Source: Bacillota bacterium (GTDB taxonomy: Bacteria; Bacillota; Negativicutes; CTSoil-072). From it: a stretch of DNA of 64,000 nt. The stretch lies in assembly GCA_017889545.1 (NCBI GenBank), contig JAGFZV010000017.1, positions 1 through 64,000 of the forward strand, written 5' to 3'. A program made the translations under genes and the position numbers. This document shows, in pieces, positions 9,126 through 17,383 of the stretch (its first letter is position 1; the number at the start of each line of letters is the position of its first letter). The notes beneath the pieces are model-generated. The model did not search any database, was not told where the DNA came from, and was given only the letters and a program-made list of their open reading frames with translations.

Positions 9126-9353
9126 ATGCATGCTAAGAATATGAGTCTGAAAATGACAAAGGGAAAAATGGTTATGGTAAAAGAGCCCGCAGAAGGATGG
9201 ACATTGACAAAACCAAATGGGCAAGTAATTCGAGCGAGGTTATGTTTTCAGACCTCAAATTCAAGGTCGAGATCAAGATCAAGACGTCGAGGTAATTTTC
9301 CAAGATCAATAATTTGTCGTGTTTCGCCTCCAAAACCAAGAGGGGGAAAGTAG
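9126..9353 (+). CDS. small basic protein, uncertain
   Basis: 75 residues from the ATG at 9126; the ribosome site is weak (AAGTGAG, about 10 bases upstream). Rich in Lys and Arg, with an Arg/Ser run (SRSRSRSRRR) encoded by a short tandem stretch of GATCAA-like units at about 9268-9292. Not recognised. The main support for it being real is that its last codons carry the GGGGGAAAG ribosome site of the next gene and that its stop is one base before that gene's GTG. It could equally be chance. Confidence 0.35.
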   Translation: MHAKNMSLKMTKGKMVMVKEPAEGWTLTKPNGQVIRARLCFQTSNSRSRSRSRRRGNFPRSIICRVSPPKPRGGK

Positions 9354-9354
9354 A

Positions 9355-10128
9355 GTGGCAAGAGGCTGTTATGATGTATCGCGTATTGAGAATGATATGG
9401 ATTTCTCTATGTATGAGGACATAGAAGATGAAAACAGTATTCCTGACAATCAACGATTGTTGCGATTAGAGATTGAAAAAACTCTAATCGTCTTAAAAAC
9501 ACTTTTTAAAGATGATAGTCAGTCTTTTGAACACTATTTTGAACAACTTCTTTCTTTAGCAAAAGCTGGTTTGAGTACGGAAATAGTAACCCCAAAAATG
9601 GCTAATGAAGCTCTTCTTTCGTTGAAAAATGAAATTGTTTCTCGTGAAGGAGGAAAGATAAAAAATAATTATCTGAAGCATATGGGGAAAACAGTAGGTA
9701 AATTTGCTACTATTATGATTGTTATCGTAATAATAATAAATTGCTTTATTAATTGGAGCCCAGAATACCTTTATTATACTTCATGCCTGATATGGGAAAA
9801 TTATTTTATTATGTTAATTGGAGCAAGTGCAGGCGCATGGGCATCTTTATGTGTCAGGAAAATTGAAATAAGATTTGAAGATTTAATTATTATGGAAGAA
9901 GATGGACTAGAACCAGAAGTTCAAATAGCATTCGTAGCGATAATGGTAGTTATGGTTGGTTTATTATTTCAGACGGGGGCAATTTTTATTAAAATCGGGA
10001 ACACCTCTCTTGATATGTTCCAAAATGACTCTAGGGTCGCGCTTCTTTTAGGACTCTTGTTGGGATATTGTAGTAAGGCTCTTGCAACGAAAATTTCTGA
10101 ACAGGTAAATGGGATGTTGAAATTTTAA
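9355..10128 (+). CDS. four-helix membrane protein, unknown
   Basis: 257 residues from the GTG at 9355, which has GGGGGAAAG just upstream; an in-frame GTG at 9319 has no such site. The first 110 residues are soluble, acidic and helical. Four hydrophobic segments follow, around FATIMIVIVIIINCF, YFIMLIGASAGAWASL, FVAIMVVMVGLLFQTGAIF and ALLLGLLLGYCSKAL. The codon use is strongly AT-rich compared with the purine genes, consistent with acquired DNA. No family was recognised. Following hsdM and preceding a HEPN gene, it may be part of a defence island as a membrane effector, but that is inference from context only. Confidence 0.6.
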   Translation: MARGCYDVSRIENDMDFSMYEDIEDENSIPDNQRLLRLEIEKTLIVLKTLFKDDSQSFEHYFEQLLSLAKAGLSTEIVTPKMANEALLSLKNEIVSREGGKIKNNYLKHMGKTVGKFATIMIVIVIIINCFINWSPEYLYYTSCLIWENYFIMLIGASAGAWASLCVRKIEIRFEDLIIMEEDGLEPEVQIAFVAIMVVMVGLLFQTGAIFIKIGNTSLDMFQNDSRVALLLGLLLGYCSKALATKISEQVNGMLKF

Positions 10129-10243
10129 AAATAATTTTATAAGTTAGTAATGTAAGGATGCATTGTCAGTGAATGATAATGAAACGGTGACATAATTGTT
10201 GGCAGAGGTTAGCTAGATGTACTTCTTTATAGGGGAGACCTGC

Positions 10244-10900
10244 ATGGACATCAATCTTGTAATTGAAAGTGAACGAAAAATAATAGAAAAGTTTATTGAT
10301 CGAGTATTTTGGATCCATAAGGTGCATTATATTTATGAGCAGTTATATGGAAATGATATTGGTGAAAAAATATTAAAAGGTACTGCACCATTCTTTTTTG
10401 ATGATTTAAGTGAAATATTGATTGATTATTTACTTTTAGAGTTTTCTAAAATAACTGACCCTGCTATAACCAAAGGAGAGTCTAATTTAACAACCAACTA
10501 TATTGTTGAAAAAATTGACTGGGAGAAAGAAGATAGAGAGAAACTATCACAGTACAACGAAGAACTGAAAAGTTTTACCGCCTATTTTAAAGATGCACGA
10601 AATAAACTTTTGGCACATTTTGATTTGAAAGTTTCTATAAATGATAATATTAAATCATTGGGAGGCTTCCCTAAAGGTGCAGATAAGGAATTTTTACATG
10701 TTCTCTGGGGATTTTGCAATTATGCTTCGGTCAAAAAAAATAGTCAATTTCTTGGTGATATTAACCTTGCAAATGGTGATGGTACTTTAGATTTAATTCA
10801 TGCTTTGCGTAAAGGATTGGCATACGATAAGTTATTCGAGGAGGGTTCTTTGGAAGAAAAAATTAAACTTTTTGAGTATAAGCAAAAAGCCTCCGATTAG
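10244..10900 (+). CDS. HEPN-domain protein, AbiU2-like
   Basis: 218 residues from the ATG at 10244 (GGGGAG 7 bases upstream; an earlier ATG at 10217 lacks a site). It is all-helical, and RNKLLAH at residues 119-125 fits the Rx4-6H signature of HEPN ribonucleases. The overall layout (N-terminal helices with DDLSEILIDYLLLEFSKITDP, then a DARNKLLAHFD helix) resembles the AbiU2 HEPN group described from phage abortive infection. HEPN proteins typically cut RNA when activated. No obvious nucleotidyltransferase (MNT) partner lies next to it, so it may act alone. The gene is AT-rich. Confidence 0.65.
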   Translation: MDINLVIESERKIIEKFIDRVFWIHKVHYIYEQLYGNDIGEKILKGTAPFFFDDLSEILIDYLLLEFSKITDPAITKGESNLTTNYIVEKIDWEKEDREKLSQYNEELKSFTAYFKDARNKLLAHFDLKVSINDNIKSLGGFPKGADKEFLHVLWGFCNYASVKKNSQFLGDINLANGDGTLDLIHALRKGLAYDKLFEEGSLEEKIKLFEYKQKASD

Positions 10901-11370
10901 GGAGGAGCTAAACAGGGAGTTGTTTGCGATGTGTAAATTGATTTCGTGCAGCATCGCTTCTAATATTAATAGAGGTACCATAATAGTACCGCACTTAAAG
11001 AAAATAGGTGAAAAAGGTACGCCAAAAACATCTCTTTTCCACCTATACTTCCGCGTATAAATAACTTCTTTCCATTATATGCACGCTAATAAAAATGCAA
11101 ATTGCATGGGCGGCATGATGTAAGCTGACCACGCGATCCCAGAGACATCAGTAATTTGTAATAAGCAAAAAGCGAATTGCTGCCATGTCGATGCCTAGTT
11201 TCGTGTAATCGCAGAGAGGCTGTTCATGAGTAAGAAAACTTGTGGACAGCCTCTCTTTTCGTTTGCAGGACAACCTTTTCTTTTGCCGAAATGTGTATAA
11301 AGTAAGACTTGACTTATTTTGTGCTGCAGGCTGTGCGAAGGACAACATGGTGAGAAAGGGTGAGAAGGGG
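10901..11370 (+). other. gene-free stretch with two hairpins
   Basis: No supported gene. A 13-base imperfect inverted repeat (ATAGGTGAAAAAG at 11004-11016, CTTTTCCACCTAT at 11034-11046) has no T-run. A stronger hairpin at 11213-11259 is listed separately. The remainder shows no recognisable RNA or promoter, apart from a TATAAA near 11297. Confidence 0.3.
11213..11259 (+). terminator. terminator-like hairpin
   Basis: Perfect 11-bp stem AGAGAGGCTGT (11213-11223) / ACAGCCTCTCT (11246-11256), a 22-base loop and a short T-run (TTTT). It could end transcription from the accessory region or act as an attenuator for the gene at 11371. Confidence 0.5.
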
Positions 11371-11793
11371 ATGGCGGATGAATGTTATTCCTTTTTAGGC
11401 AGCTTTGGAAAGCTATTACAGACCAACAAAGATAAAATTTTGCGTGATGAAGAAATAAATAATGCCGAGATCGCGTACACTGAATTTGAAAATGTGATGA
11501 CGGAGAATCTTTTACAGAGCAGATATGTGGTTGTCACTGCGATTAATATTATTATCATCGAATTTAGCAACGATACAATCACGGTAACGAGAATAAAACG
11601 CAAAAACGGATATTTCATTGTCGATAAAGAATATAAATATCAAGAAACCGTGACCAGATTTCCGCTGGGGTATATCGCTACAGTGCTGACAATTTCGTTG
11701 TCCAACGGCGAAGCTGTAAAATTTTATCGGCCGGACGACACGTTAATTGAACATCAGAAAAACTTTGAGAAGTTTGTAAACGTAATTGAGTAA
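11371..11793 (+). CDS. small protein of unknown function, beta-rich C terminus
   Basis: 140 residues from the ATG at 11371, preceded by GAAAGGGTGAGAAGGGG. The frame is open further upstream to 11242, but that part has no ribosome site and overlaps a terminator-like hairpin. A charged helical N terminus (about 1-55) is followed by alternating beta-type segments (VVVTAINIIIIEF, TITVTRIKRK, GYFIVDKEYKY, YIATVLTISLSNGE), which could form a PH-like barrel. That fold is a guess. No signal peptide or membrane helix. Confidence 0.5.
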   Translation: MADECYSFLGSFGKLLQTNKDKILRDEEINNAEIAYTEFENVMTENLLQSRYVVVTAINIIIIEFSNDTITVTRIKRKNGYFIVDKEYKYQETVTRFPLGYIATVLTISLSNGEAVKFYRPDDTLIEHQKNFEKFVNVIE

Positions 11794-11908
11794 AAAACCG
11801 AAGGGATTTTATTTGCAATGGCGAATACTGGATTATCATGATCGACAAAATTCCTCAATTGGAACAGGGTATAGACAGGAGTACACATTGATTTAGGAGG
11901 CAGCAATA

Positions 11909-12550
11909 GTGAAGTATGAAAAAACGTGTCGTCTTCCGGCATGCATTCTAAATGAGTCGTTTATACAGCAATTGTGGGAGGTATTTTATCCGGAAGCAAA
12001 CTTTTCCTGGCAGGCGGCCATTGACAGCAACGGTGATTTGCTGCCCAAGAATGCGAATGATCCGGGACAGTTTGCACAAACGATTGACGATCAAAATGAA
12101 TTATTGCGCACACTTAAATCGACAAAACGGATTGATCAGTTTGCGTTAACTGTTGGAGTACCGGAAAAAGGCTATGTTGCCATTGTGTTTAAAAATGTAA
12201 ATCGGGCTTCCGGACTTTTGCTGGTGTCTGGAGATGATGAAAAATGGGTGGAAGAAACTTGCATGCGCATTAAAGAGTTGTTTATGAAGTTTGCGGATGT
12301 TTTTGTTACTAGATTGTTTGGATCAATCGGTTATGGTTTTATTCATTCTGTCATACCCCTTGTACTGGCTTCTGTAGCCGTAATTGCCCTGTTCGGTCTG
12401 GTAATCCCCGGTGAATATCGCCACAGCGAACTGATATGGTGGATTTCTACGATCAGTATTTTGGTTACGTTGCGGCTGGCATATTCGATTTCAAATTATT
12501 TATTGATTTACACGTTGCAAAAATACCCTTATATTCGTTGGAAAAAATAA
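11909..12550 (+). CDS. membrane protein with two C-terminal helices, unknown
   Basis: 213 residues from a GTG with AGGAGG 9 bases upstream. The first 145 residues are soluble. Two hydrophobic helices follow, about 146-168 (SVIPLVLASVAVIALFGLVI) and 174-200 (LIWWISTISILVTLRLAYSI), then a short basic tail (YIRWKK). It is likely tail-anchored in the inner membrane. It follows the gene at 11371 by 115 bases and precedes a terminator, so the two may form one transcript. No family was recognised. Confidence 0.6.
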   Translation: MKYEKTCRLPACILNESFIQQLWEVFYPEANFSWQAAIDSNGDLLPKNANDPGQFAQTIDDQNELLRTLKSTKRIDQFALTVGVPEKGYVAIVFKNVNRASGLLLVSGDDEKWVEETCMRIKELFMKFADVFVTRLFGSIGYGFIHSVIPLVLASVAVIALFGLVIPGEYRHSELIWWISTISILVTLRLAYSISNYLLIYTLQKYPYIRWKK

Positions 12551-12568
12551 CGGCATTTGCCGTTTTTT
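12549..12568 (+). terminator. rho-independent terminator
   Basis: AACGGCA / TGCCGTT stem with a 2-base loop, followed by a run of T, right at the stop codon of the membrane protein gene. It separates the accessory region from guaA. Confidence 0.8.
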
Positions 12569-12753
12569 ACATCCTTCGATTGACAATGTGTCTGGTGTAA
12601 ATTCTCAGAACGTTGACGTCAGGGTTGCAAACCGCTAAAATACTAATTAACGTTTTAAAGATCCACTCGTGCTGCTGATGATAATCAAACAGGCATAAGA
12701 ATGGAATTTTACGGGTTGTTAGTGGGGAAAATGAGGAGGATGATCATATCGTC

Positions 12754-14292
12754 ATGGGAAAAAAGAATGAATTAGTGGTTGTTATGGATTTTGGCGGACA
12801 ATATAGTCAGCTAATTGCAAGGCGTATCCGGGAATGCGGCGTGTACTGTGAAATCGTTCCGTTTAACACAGCCGTGGACAAGTTGGTAGCTATGGCGCCG
12901 AAGGGAATTGTTTTTTCCGGAGGACCCTCCAGTGTATACAGTCCAAAGGCGCCGATATGCGATCCAAAGATCTTTGAATTAGGCATGCCAATTCTGGGTA
13001 TTTGTTATGGCATGCAACTGACGGCCCAGACACTGGGCGGAAAAGTCGCCCATGCTGAAAACAGGGAGTACGGCAATACCCGCCTTTTCGTGGATTATGA
13101 CAGTACGATTATGGAAACGGTTGCCCGCGAAACTCAAGTGTGGATGAGCCATGGTGACCGCATCGACAGTCCTCCCCCCGGATTTATTGTTACAGCCCAT
13201 ACAGATAGTACCCCGGTCGCTGCTATGGCGGATGAAGAACGGCAAATTTTCGGAGTTCAGTTTCATCCGGAAGTAGTGCATACTCCGGAAGGAATGAAAA
13301 TATTACGCAACTTTTTATTTGCGATCTGTAAGTGTCACGGCGATTGGAATATGGGCTCTTTTGTCGATTCTGCAATACAAAAAATTAAAGAACAAGTAGG
13401 CGATAAGCGGGTTTTATGCGGACTTAGCGGCGGAATTGATTCTTCCGTTGCAGCGGTTTTGGTCCACAAGGCGGTTGGTGATCAACTGACCTGCGTGTTC
13501 GTAAATCATGGCTTCTTACGTAAAGGCGAGCCGGAGCAGGTTGTCAAAACGTTTCGCGACGGGTTCCACATGCATTTGGTGTATGCGAATGTTGAAGAGC
13601 GATTTTTGGGTAAAATCGCCGGTATTACCGATCCGGAAGAAAAACGCAAAATGATTGGCGCCGAATTTATCCGTGTATTTGAGGATGAAGCGGCAAAATT
13701 AGGCGAAATTCCTTACTTGGTGCAGGGAACGTTATATCCGGATGTGATCGAAAGCGGCACAGCGACTGCCGCAGTGATTAAAAGTCATCACAATGTTGGC
13801 GGATTACCGGAAGATATGCAGTTCAGCCTGGTAGAACCGCTCCGCGACTTGTTCAAGGATGAAGTCAGGGCGTTGGCGCGGGAGCTGGAATTGCCGGATG
13901 ACATTGTTTGGCGTCAGCCGTTCCCCGGTCCCGGCCTTGCCATTCGAATCATTGGTGAAATCACGCAGGAACGCCTGGATATTCTTCGTGAAGCGGATTC
14001 CATTGTGTACCAGGAGATAAAAAAAGCTGGTCTTTATCGTGAAATTTGGCAGTCTTTTGCCATTCTACCCGCTATGAAAAGCGTTGGCGTAATGGGCGAT
14101 GAACGAACATACGCCTATACTGTCGGTTTGCGGATCGTGTCCAGTGAGGACGGTATGACGGCAGATTGGGTAAGGCTCCCTTACGAGGTTTTGGAAGCGA
14201 TCTCACGGCGAATTGTCAATGAAGTCAAAGGTGTCAACCGGGTTGTTTATGACATTACTTCGAAACCGCCGTCTACGATTGAGTGGGAGTGA
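12754..14292 (+). CDS. guaA: GMP synthase (glutamine-hydrolysing)
   Basis: 512 residues, normal length. It converts XMP to GMP with glutamine and ATP. The N-terminal glutamine amidotransferase has Cys84 in GICYGMQ and the His171/Glu173 pair in QFHPEV; the PP-loop ATP pyrophosphatase domain has SGGIDSS at 225-231; the C-terminal dimerisation domain ends KPPSTIEWE. The AGGAGG nearest the ATG is 14 bases away, an unusually long spacing, yet no better in-frame start exists. No purine riboswitch is visible upstream, and the pur genes downstream have their own promoter. Confidence 0.97.
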   Translation: MGKKNELVVVMDFGGQYSQLIARRIRECGVYCEIVPFNTAVDKLVAMAPKGIVFSGGPSSVYSPKAPICDPKIFELGMPILGICYGMQLTAQTLGGKVAHAENREYGNTRLFVDYDSTIMETVARETQVWMSHGDRIDSPPPGFIVTAHTDSTPVAAMADEERQIFGVQFHPEVVHTPEGMKILRNFLFAICKCHGDWNMGSFVDSAIQKIKEQVGDKRVLCGLSGGIDSSVAAVLVHKAVGDQLTCVFVNHGFLRKGEPEQVVKTFRDGFHMHLVYANVEERFLGKIAGITDPEEKRKMIGAEFIRVFEDEAAKLGEIPYLVQGTLYPDVIESGTATAAVIKSHHNVGGLPEDMQFSLVEPLRDLFKDEVRALARELELPDDIVWRQPFPGPGLAIRIIGEITQERLDILREADSIVYQEIKKAGLYREIWQSFAILPAMKSVGVMGDERTYAYTVGLRIVSSEDGMTADWVRLPYEVLEAISRRIVNEVKGVNRVVYDITSKPPSTIEWE

Positions 14293-14339
14293 AAACCGAA
14301 CATTCCGGAAAGAATCACTGAGAAAGTTCAGTGTTTAGG

Positions 14340-14369
14340 TTGACAGTGGCGAATAACGGCTGGTACAAT
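14340..14369 (+). promoter_or_regulatory. promoter of the pur operon
   Basis: TTGACA (14340-14345), an 18-base spacer and TACAAT (14364-14369), a near-consensus sigma-A promoter. It lies 22 bases upstream of the guanine aptamer, so transcription would begin just before the riboswitch. Confidence 0.8.
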
Positions 14370-14390
14370 GGATCTGTAAATTGAATATTG

Positions 14391-14457
14391 CTCGTATAAT
14401 GTTGAGAATATGGCTCAATAGTTTCTACATGGTAACCGTAAATTACCTGACTACGAG
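14391..14457 (+). promoter_or_regulatory. guanine riboswitch aptamer
   Basis: Contains the conserved purine-aptamer blocks CTCGTATAAT, ATATGG, AGTTTCTAC, ACCGTAAAT and TGACTACGAG; the outer stem CTCG/CGAG closes it. The specificity base is C (GACTA rather than GATTA), which in this class selects guanine or hypoxanthine over adenine. It is the first of two aptamers upstream of purE and has no terminator of its own before the second. Confidence 0.93.
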
Positions 14458-14462
14458 TAAAA

Positions 14463-14590
14463 GTGTGCCTAGGGTTCCGCGCAACTTGGTATTGGACTTT
14501 CCATGCATCAGGTTGGATGGCAGCGACCAAGTGGTACAGGTATTACACTGCCGTAATGCTACACCGATGGGATAAAAACCCGGACGGGGA
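14463..14590 (+). promoter_or_regulatory. ykkC-class riboswitch, probably PRPP-sensing
   Basis: Carries the ykkC signature: CCTAGGGTTCCG (14468-14479), GCAGCGACCAAG, then CCGATGGGATAAAAACCCGG near 14564-14583. Among ykkC subtypes, the 2b (PRPP) group is known from purine operons and is known to occur directly downstream of guanine aptamers, exactly this layout. The subtype is therefore inferred mainly from context; ppGpp-type 2a is the alternative. In the known tandem, guanine promotes termination and PRPP overrides it, so the pur genes are off only when guanine is high and PRPP is low. Confidence 0.85.
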
Positions 14591-14640
14591 AGTTTTGCTC
14601 ACTAGCGAGATAGAATTTTCCTGCCCCGGGTTTCTTGTTG
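14576..14640 (+). terminator. riboswitch expression platform terminator
   Basis: AAACCCGG...GGGG (14576-14589) can pair with CCCCGGGTTT (14624-14633), followed by TTTCTTGTTG. The 5' arm overlaps the conserved 3' end of the ykkC aptamer, so ligand binding there would sequester it and block termination. Confidence 0.75.
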
Positions 14641-14682
14641 TTTCTAATGGCGGTCCCATCAGGACAAAAGGAGGTTGTTTTT

Positions 14683-15165
14683 ATGAAAGTTGCGATTATC
14701 ATGGGAAGCGATTCGGATTATCCGATATTGGAACCTGCGATTCAGACGCTGGCGGACTTCGGAATTAGTACAGAAGTAGTCGTTGCGTCCGCACACCGTA
14801 CCCCCGATATCGTTCATGAATTTGCTGCCGGCGCTGCAAAAAGAGGCGTTCGGGTCATTATTGCCGCAGCCGGCGCCGCAGCTCATTTACCGGGAGTAAT
14901 TGCGAGCTACACTACGCTGCCCGTCATTGGCGTGCCGGTAAACAGTACCCCGCTGGCGGGAATGGACGCGTTGCTGAGTATTGTTCAAATGCCGTCCGGT
15001 ATCCCGGTAGCAACGATGGCGATCAATGGCGCAAAGAATGCCGCAATTTTTGCAGCCCAGATTTTGGCGGTTTCCAATGACGAAATCGCTGAAAAATTGC
15101 TGAATCACCGGCAAATGATGGCGCAAGAAGTTGCACAGAAAGCAGCTCGCATTGCGTCGAAATAA
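14683..15165 (+). CDS. purE: N5-CAIR mutase
   Basis: 160 residues from the ATG at 14683 (AGGAGG 8 bases upstream). Class I PurE interconverts N5-carboxyaminoimidazole ribonucleotide and CAIR. The phosphate-binding GSDSDYP is at residues 8-14 and the catalytic His38 lies in SAHRTPD. It is the first gene behind the tandem riboswitch. No purK is present in this cluster. Confidence 0.96.
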   Translation: MKVAIIMGSDSDYPILEPAIQTLADFGISTEVVVASAHRTPDIVHEFAAGAAKRGVRVIIAAAGAAAHLPGVIASYTTLPVIGVPVNSTPLAGMDALLSIVQMPSGIPVATMAINGAKNAAIFAAQILAVSNDEIAEKLLNHRQMMAQEVAQKAARIASK

Positions 15166-15191
15166 ATTTAAGATAATTAGGAGGATTTTTA

Positions 15192-15905
15192 ATGGATAAG
15201 AAACCGATGTATGAGGGTAAAGCCAAGAAAATGTATACAACTGAAAACCCAGATGAAATGCTGGTGTACTTTAAGGATGACGCTACTGCTTTTAATGGCG
15301 GTAAAAAAGGGACCATTTTGAACAAGGGCATTCTGAATAACAAGATATCGACATTTTTCTTTCAATTGCTTGGGCAGCATGGAATTCCTCATCATTTCAT
15401 CCGCACGGTAAGTGATCGTGAGATGCTGGTCAAAGCGTTGAAGATATTGCAAGTAGAGGTTGTTGTGCGCAATATTGCCGCAGGCAGCCTGGCAAAGCGG
15501 ATTGGCTGGGAGGAAGGAACAAAATTACCGACGACTGTTGTCGAAATGTATTACAAGAATGATGAATTGGGAGATCCGCTGATCAACGCTTCGCATATTA
15601 AGGCGATGGGATTAGCGTCAGAAGAACAAGTCAAGCGGATGGAAGAATATGCAGTTAAAATCAATTCAATATTGACGGATTACCTAAAAGATAAAAAAAT
15701 CGAACTAATTGACTTTAAATTGGAGTTTGGCCTCTATCATGGCGAAGTGATCTTAGGGGATGAAATTTCACCTGATACCTGCCGCTTCTGGGATAGTGAA
15801 ACGAAACAAAAATTGGATAAAGACCGCTTCCGCCGCGACTTGGGTGATGTGGAAGGCGCGTACCAGGAAATATTGTATCGATTAACCGGCGAAAAATTTT
15901 CCTGA
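15192..15905 (+). CDS. purC: SAICAR synthetase
   Basis: 237 residues, the usual bacterial length. It condenses CAIR with aspartate using ATP. Family marks include YEGKAKKMY at the start, [13 protein letters not shown], the DFKLEFG segment and the ADP-binding [13 protein letters not shown] strong AGGAGG lies 8 bases before the ATG. Second gene of the pur operon, 26 bases after purE. Confidence 0.97.
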   Translation: MDKKPMYEGKAKKMYTTENPDEMLVYFKDDATAFNGGKKGTILNKGILNNKISTFFFQLLGQHGIPHHFIRTVSDREMLVKALKILQVEVVVRNIAAGSLAKRIGWEEGTKLPTTVVEMYYKNDELGDPLINASHIKAMGLASEEQVKRMEEYAVKINSILTDYLKDKKIELIDFKLEFGLYHGEVILGDEISPDTCRFWDSETKQKLDKDRFRRDLGDVEGAYQEILYRLTGEKFS

Positions 15906-15920
15906 AAAGGGGATTAAAGG

Positions 15921-17372
15921 GTGTTTGTGAAGATGGATCATGATAAGTGGCATGAAGAATGTGGCGTTTTTGGAATTTATTCACACAATGAAAATGTGGT
16001 ATTGAGTACGTATTGGGCGTTATATGCTTTGCAGCATCGCGGTCAGGAAAGTGCTGGCATTGCAGTTACTGACGGCTCGTTCATGGATTTGCAGCGCGGC
16101 ATGGGTCTGGTAAGCGAAGCTTTTCGTCAAGGGTTGCCAAGCATGACCGGGCATATTGCGATCGGTCATGTGCGGTATTCTACGACTGGTTCAAATTTAC
16201 TGACCAATACCCAGCCATTAATGGTATCTTATGCAGGCGGCCATATCAGTTTGGCCCATAATGGTAATTTGACAAATGCCAAGAAGGTCCGGAATGATCT
16301 TGAGCAAAAGGGCGGCGTGTTTCAAACGTCTGTCGACAGTGAAGTCATCGTGCATCTGATTGCCCGTTCCGCAAAACCGACGGTAGAAGATAAAATCATC
16401 GAGAGCCTGGAACAAATTCAAGGAGCCTATTGCCTGGTTATTATGACCGGCGACAAACTGATTGGCGTGCGGGATCCGAATGGGTTCCGGCCTCTGTGCG
16501 TCGGTAAGCTGAACGACGGTTGGGTGATTGCTTCAGAAACGTGCGCATTGGATACCGTGGGCGCTGAATTTGTCAGAGATGTAGAGCCCGGCGAAATGGT
16601 GATCATTGATGAACGGGGACTCACGTCACTGCCCTTTAAAACCGGTCAAACCCGGTCTCTCTGTGTCTTTGAATATATTTATTTTGCCCGGTCGGACAGC
16701 ACTATTGATCAGCAAAGCGTTTATGAAGCCCGCTTGGCGATGGGGCGTCAGCTTGCGCGCGAGAGCGGCCTGAAAGCGGATATCGTTATTTCCGTGCCCG
16801 ATTCCGGAACTACGGCGGCCCTTGGATTTAGTAGAGAATCCGGGATCCCGTTTGCGGAAGGCCTGATGAAAAACCGTTACATCGGCCGTACCTTCATTCA
16901 ACCGGAACAAAAGAAACGTGACTTAAGCGTGCGGATTAAATTAAATCCAATCCAAACCGTGGTGAAGGGTAAGTCCATTGTCATGGTCGATGATTCGATT
17001 GTTCGCGGGACTACCAGCGGTAAAATTGTCAAAATGCTGAAAGAGGCCGGCGCTACCGCCGTTCATATGTGCGTGAGTTCGCCGCCCATTTGTTTCCCTT
17101 GCTATTATGGCATTGACACCTCAATACGCAAAGAATTGATTGCCGCCACAAAACAGGTTGAGGAAATCCGTCAGGAGATTGGCGCCGATTCACTATATTA
17201 TCTTTCGCTGGAAGGATTGCATCGTTCACTGACTCATGTCAAGCCGACAGATATGTGCTACGCATGTTTTAATGGCCGGTATCCGGCACAGATTCCGGAG
17301 GAAGAGGATTGCGAAGACAGTAAACATGTTTTTGAGTTGGCCGGACGATATTGCAAAAATGGGCAGTCATAG
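15921..17372 (+). CDS. purF: amidophosphoribosyltransferase
   Basis: 483 residues; first committed step of purine synthesis (PRPP plus glutamine to phosphoribosylamine). The N-terminal Ntn hydrolase nucleophile is Cys14 in EECGVFGIYS; in this family a short propeptide is removed to expose it. The PRPP loop is SIVMVDDSIVRGTT. Cysteines in CVFEYIYF, CFPCYYG and CYACFNG are consistent with the 4Fe-4S cluster of the Bacillus-type enzyme, which makes it oxygen-sensitive. GTG at 15921, GTG at 15927 and ATG at 15933 are all possible starts. Confidence 0.97.
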   Translation: MFVKMDHDKWHEECGVFGIYSHNENVVLSTYWALYALQHRGQESAGIAVTDGSFMDLQRGMGLVSEAFRQGLPSMTGHIAIGHVRYSTTGSNLLTNTQPLMVSYAGGHISLAHNGNLTNAKKVRNDLEQKGGVFQTSVDSEVIVHLIARSAKPTVEDKIIESLEQIQGAYCLVIMTGDKLIGVRDPNGFRPLCVGKLNDGWVIASETCALDTVGAEFVRDVEPGEMVIIDERGLTSLPFKTGQTRSLCVFEYIYFARSDSTIDQQSVYEARLAMGRQLARESGLKADIVISVPDSGTTAALGFSRESGIPFAEGLMKNRYIGRTFIQPEQKKRDLSVRIKLNPIQTVVKGKSIVMVDDSIVRGTTSGKIVKMLKEAGATAVHMCVSSPPICFPCYYGIDTSIRKELIAATKQVEEIRQEIGADSLYYLSLEGLHRSLTHVKPTDMCYACFNGRYPAQIPEEEDCEDSKHVFELAGRYCKNGQS

Positions 17373-17383
17373 GAGGGGTACTC

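Noticed and set aside
9260-9295. Tandem GATCAA-like units, possible CRISPR or repeat array
   Set aside because: Only two or three short units with no spacers; it is just the codons of an Arg/Ser run.
12570-12753. Looked for a purine riboswitch before guaA
   Set aside because: None of the conserved aptamer blocks is present; the purine switch is only upstream of purE.
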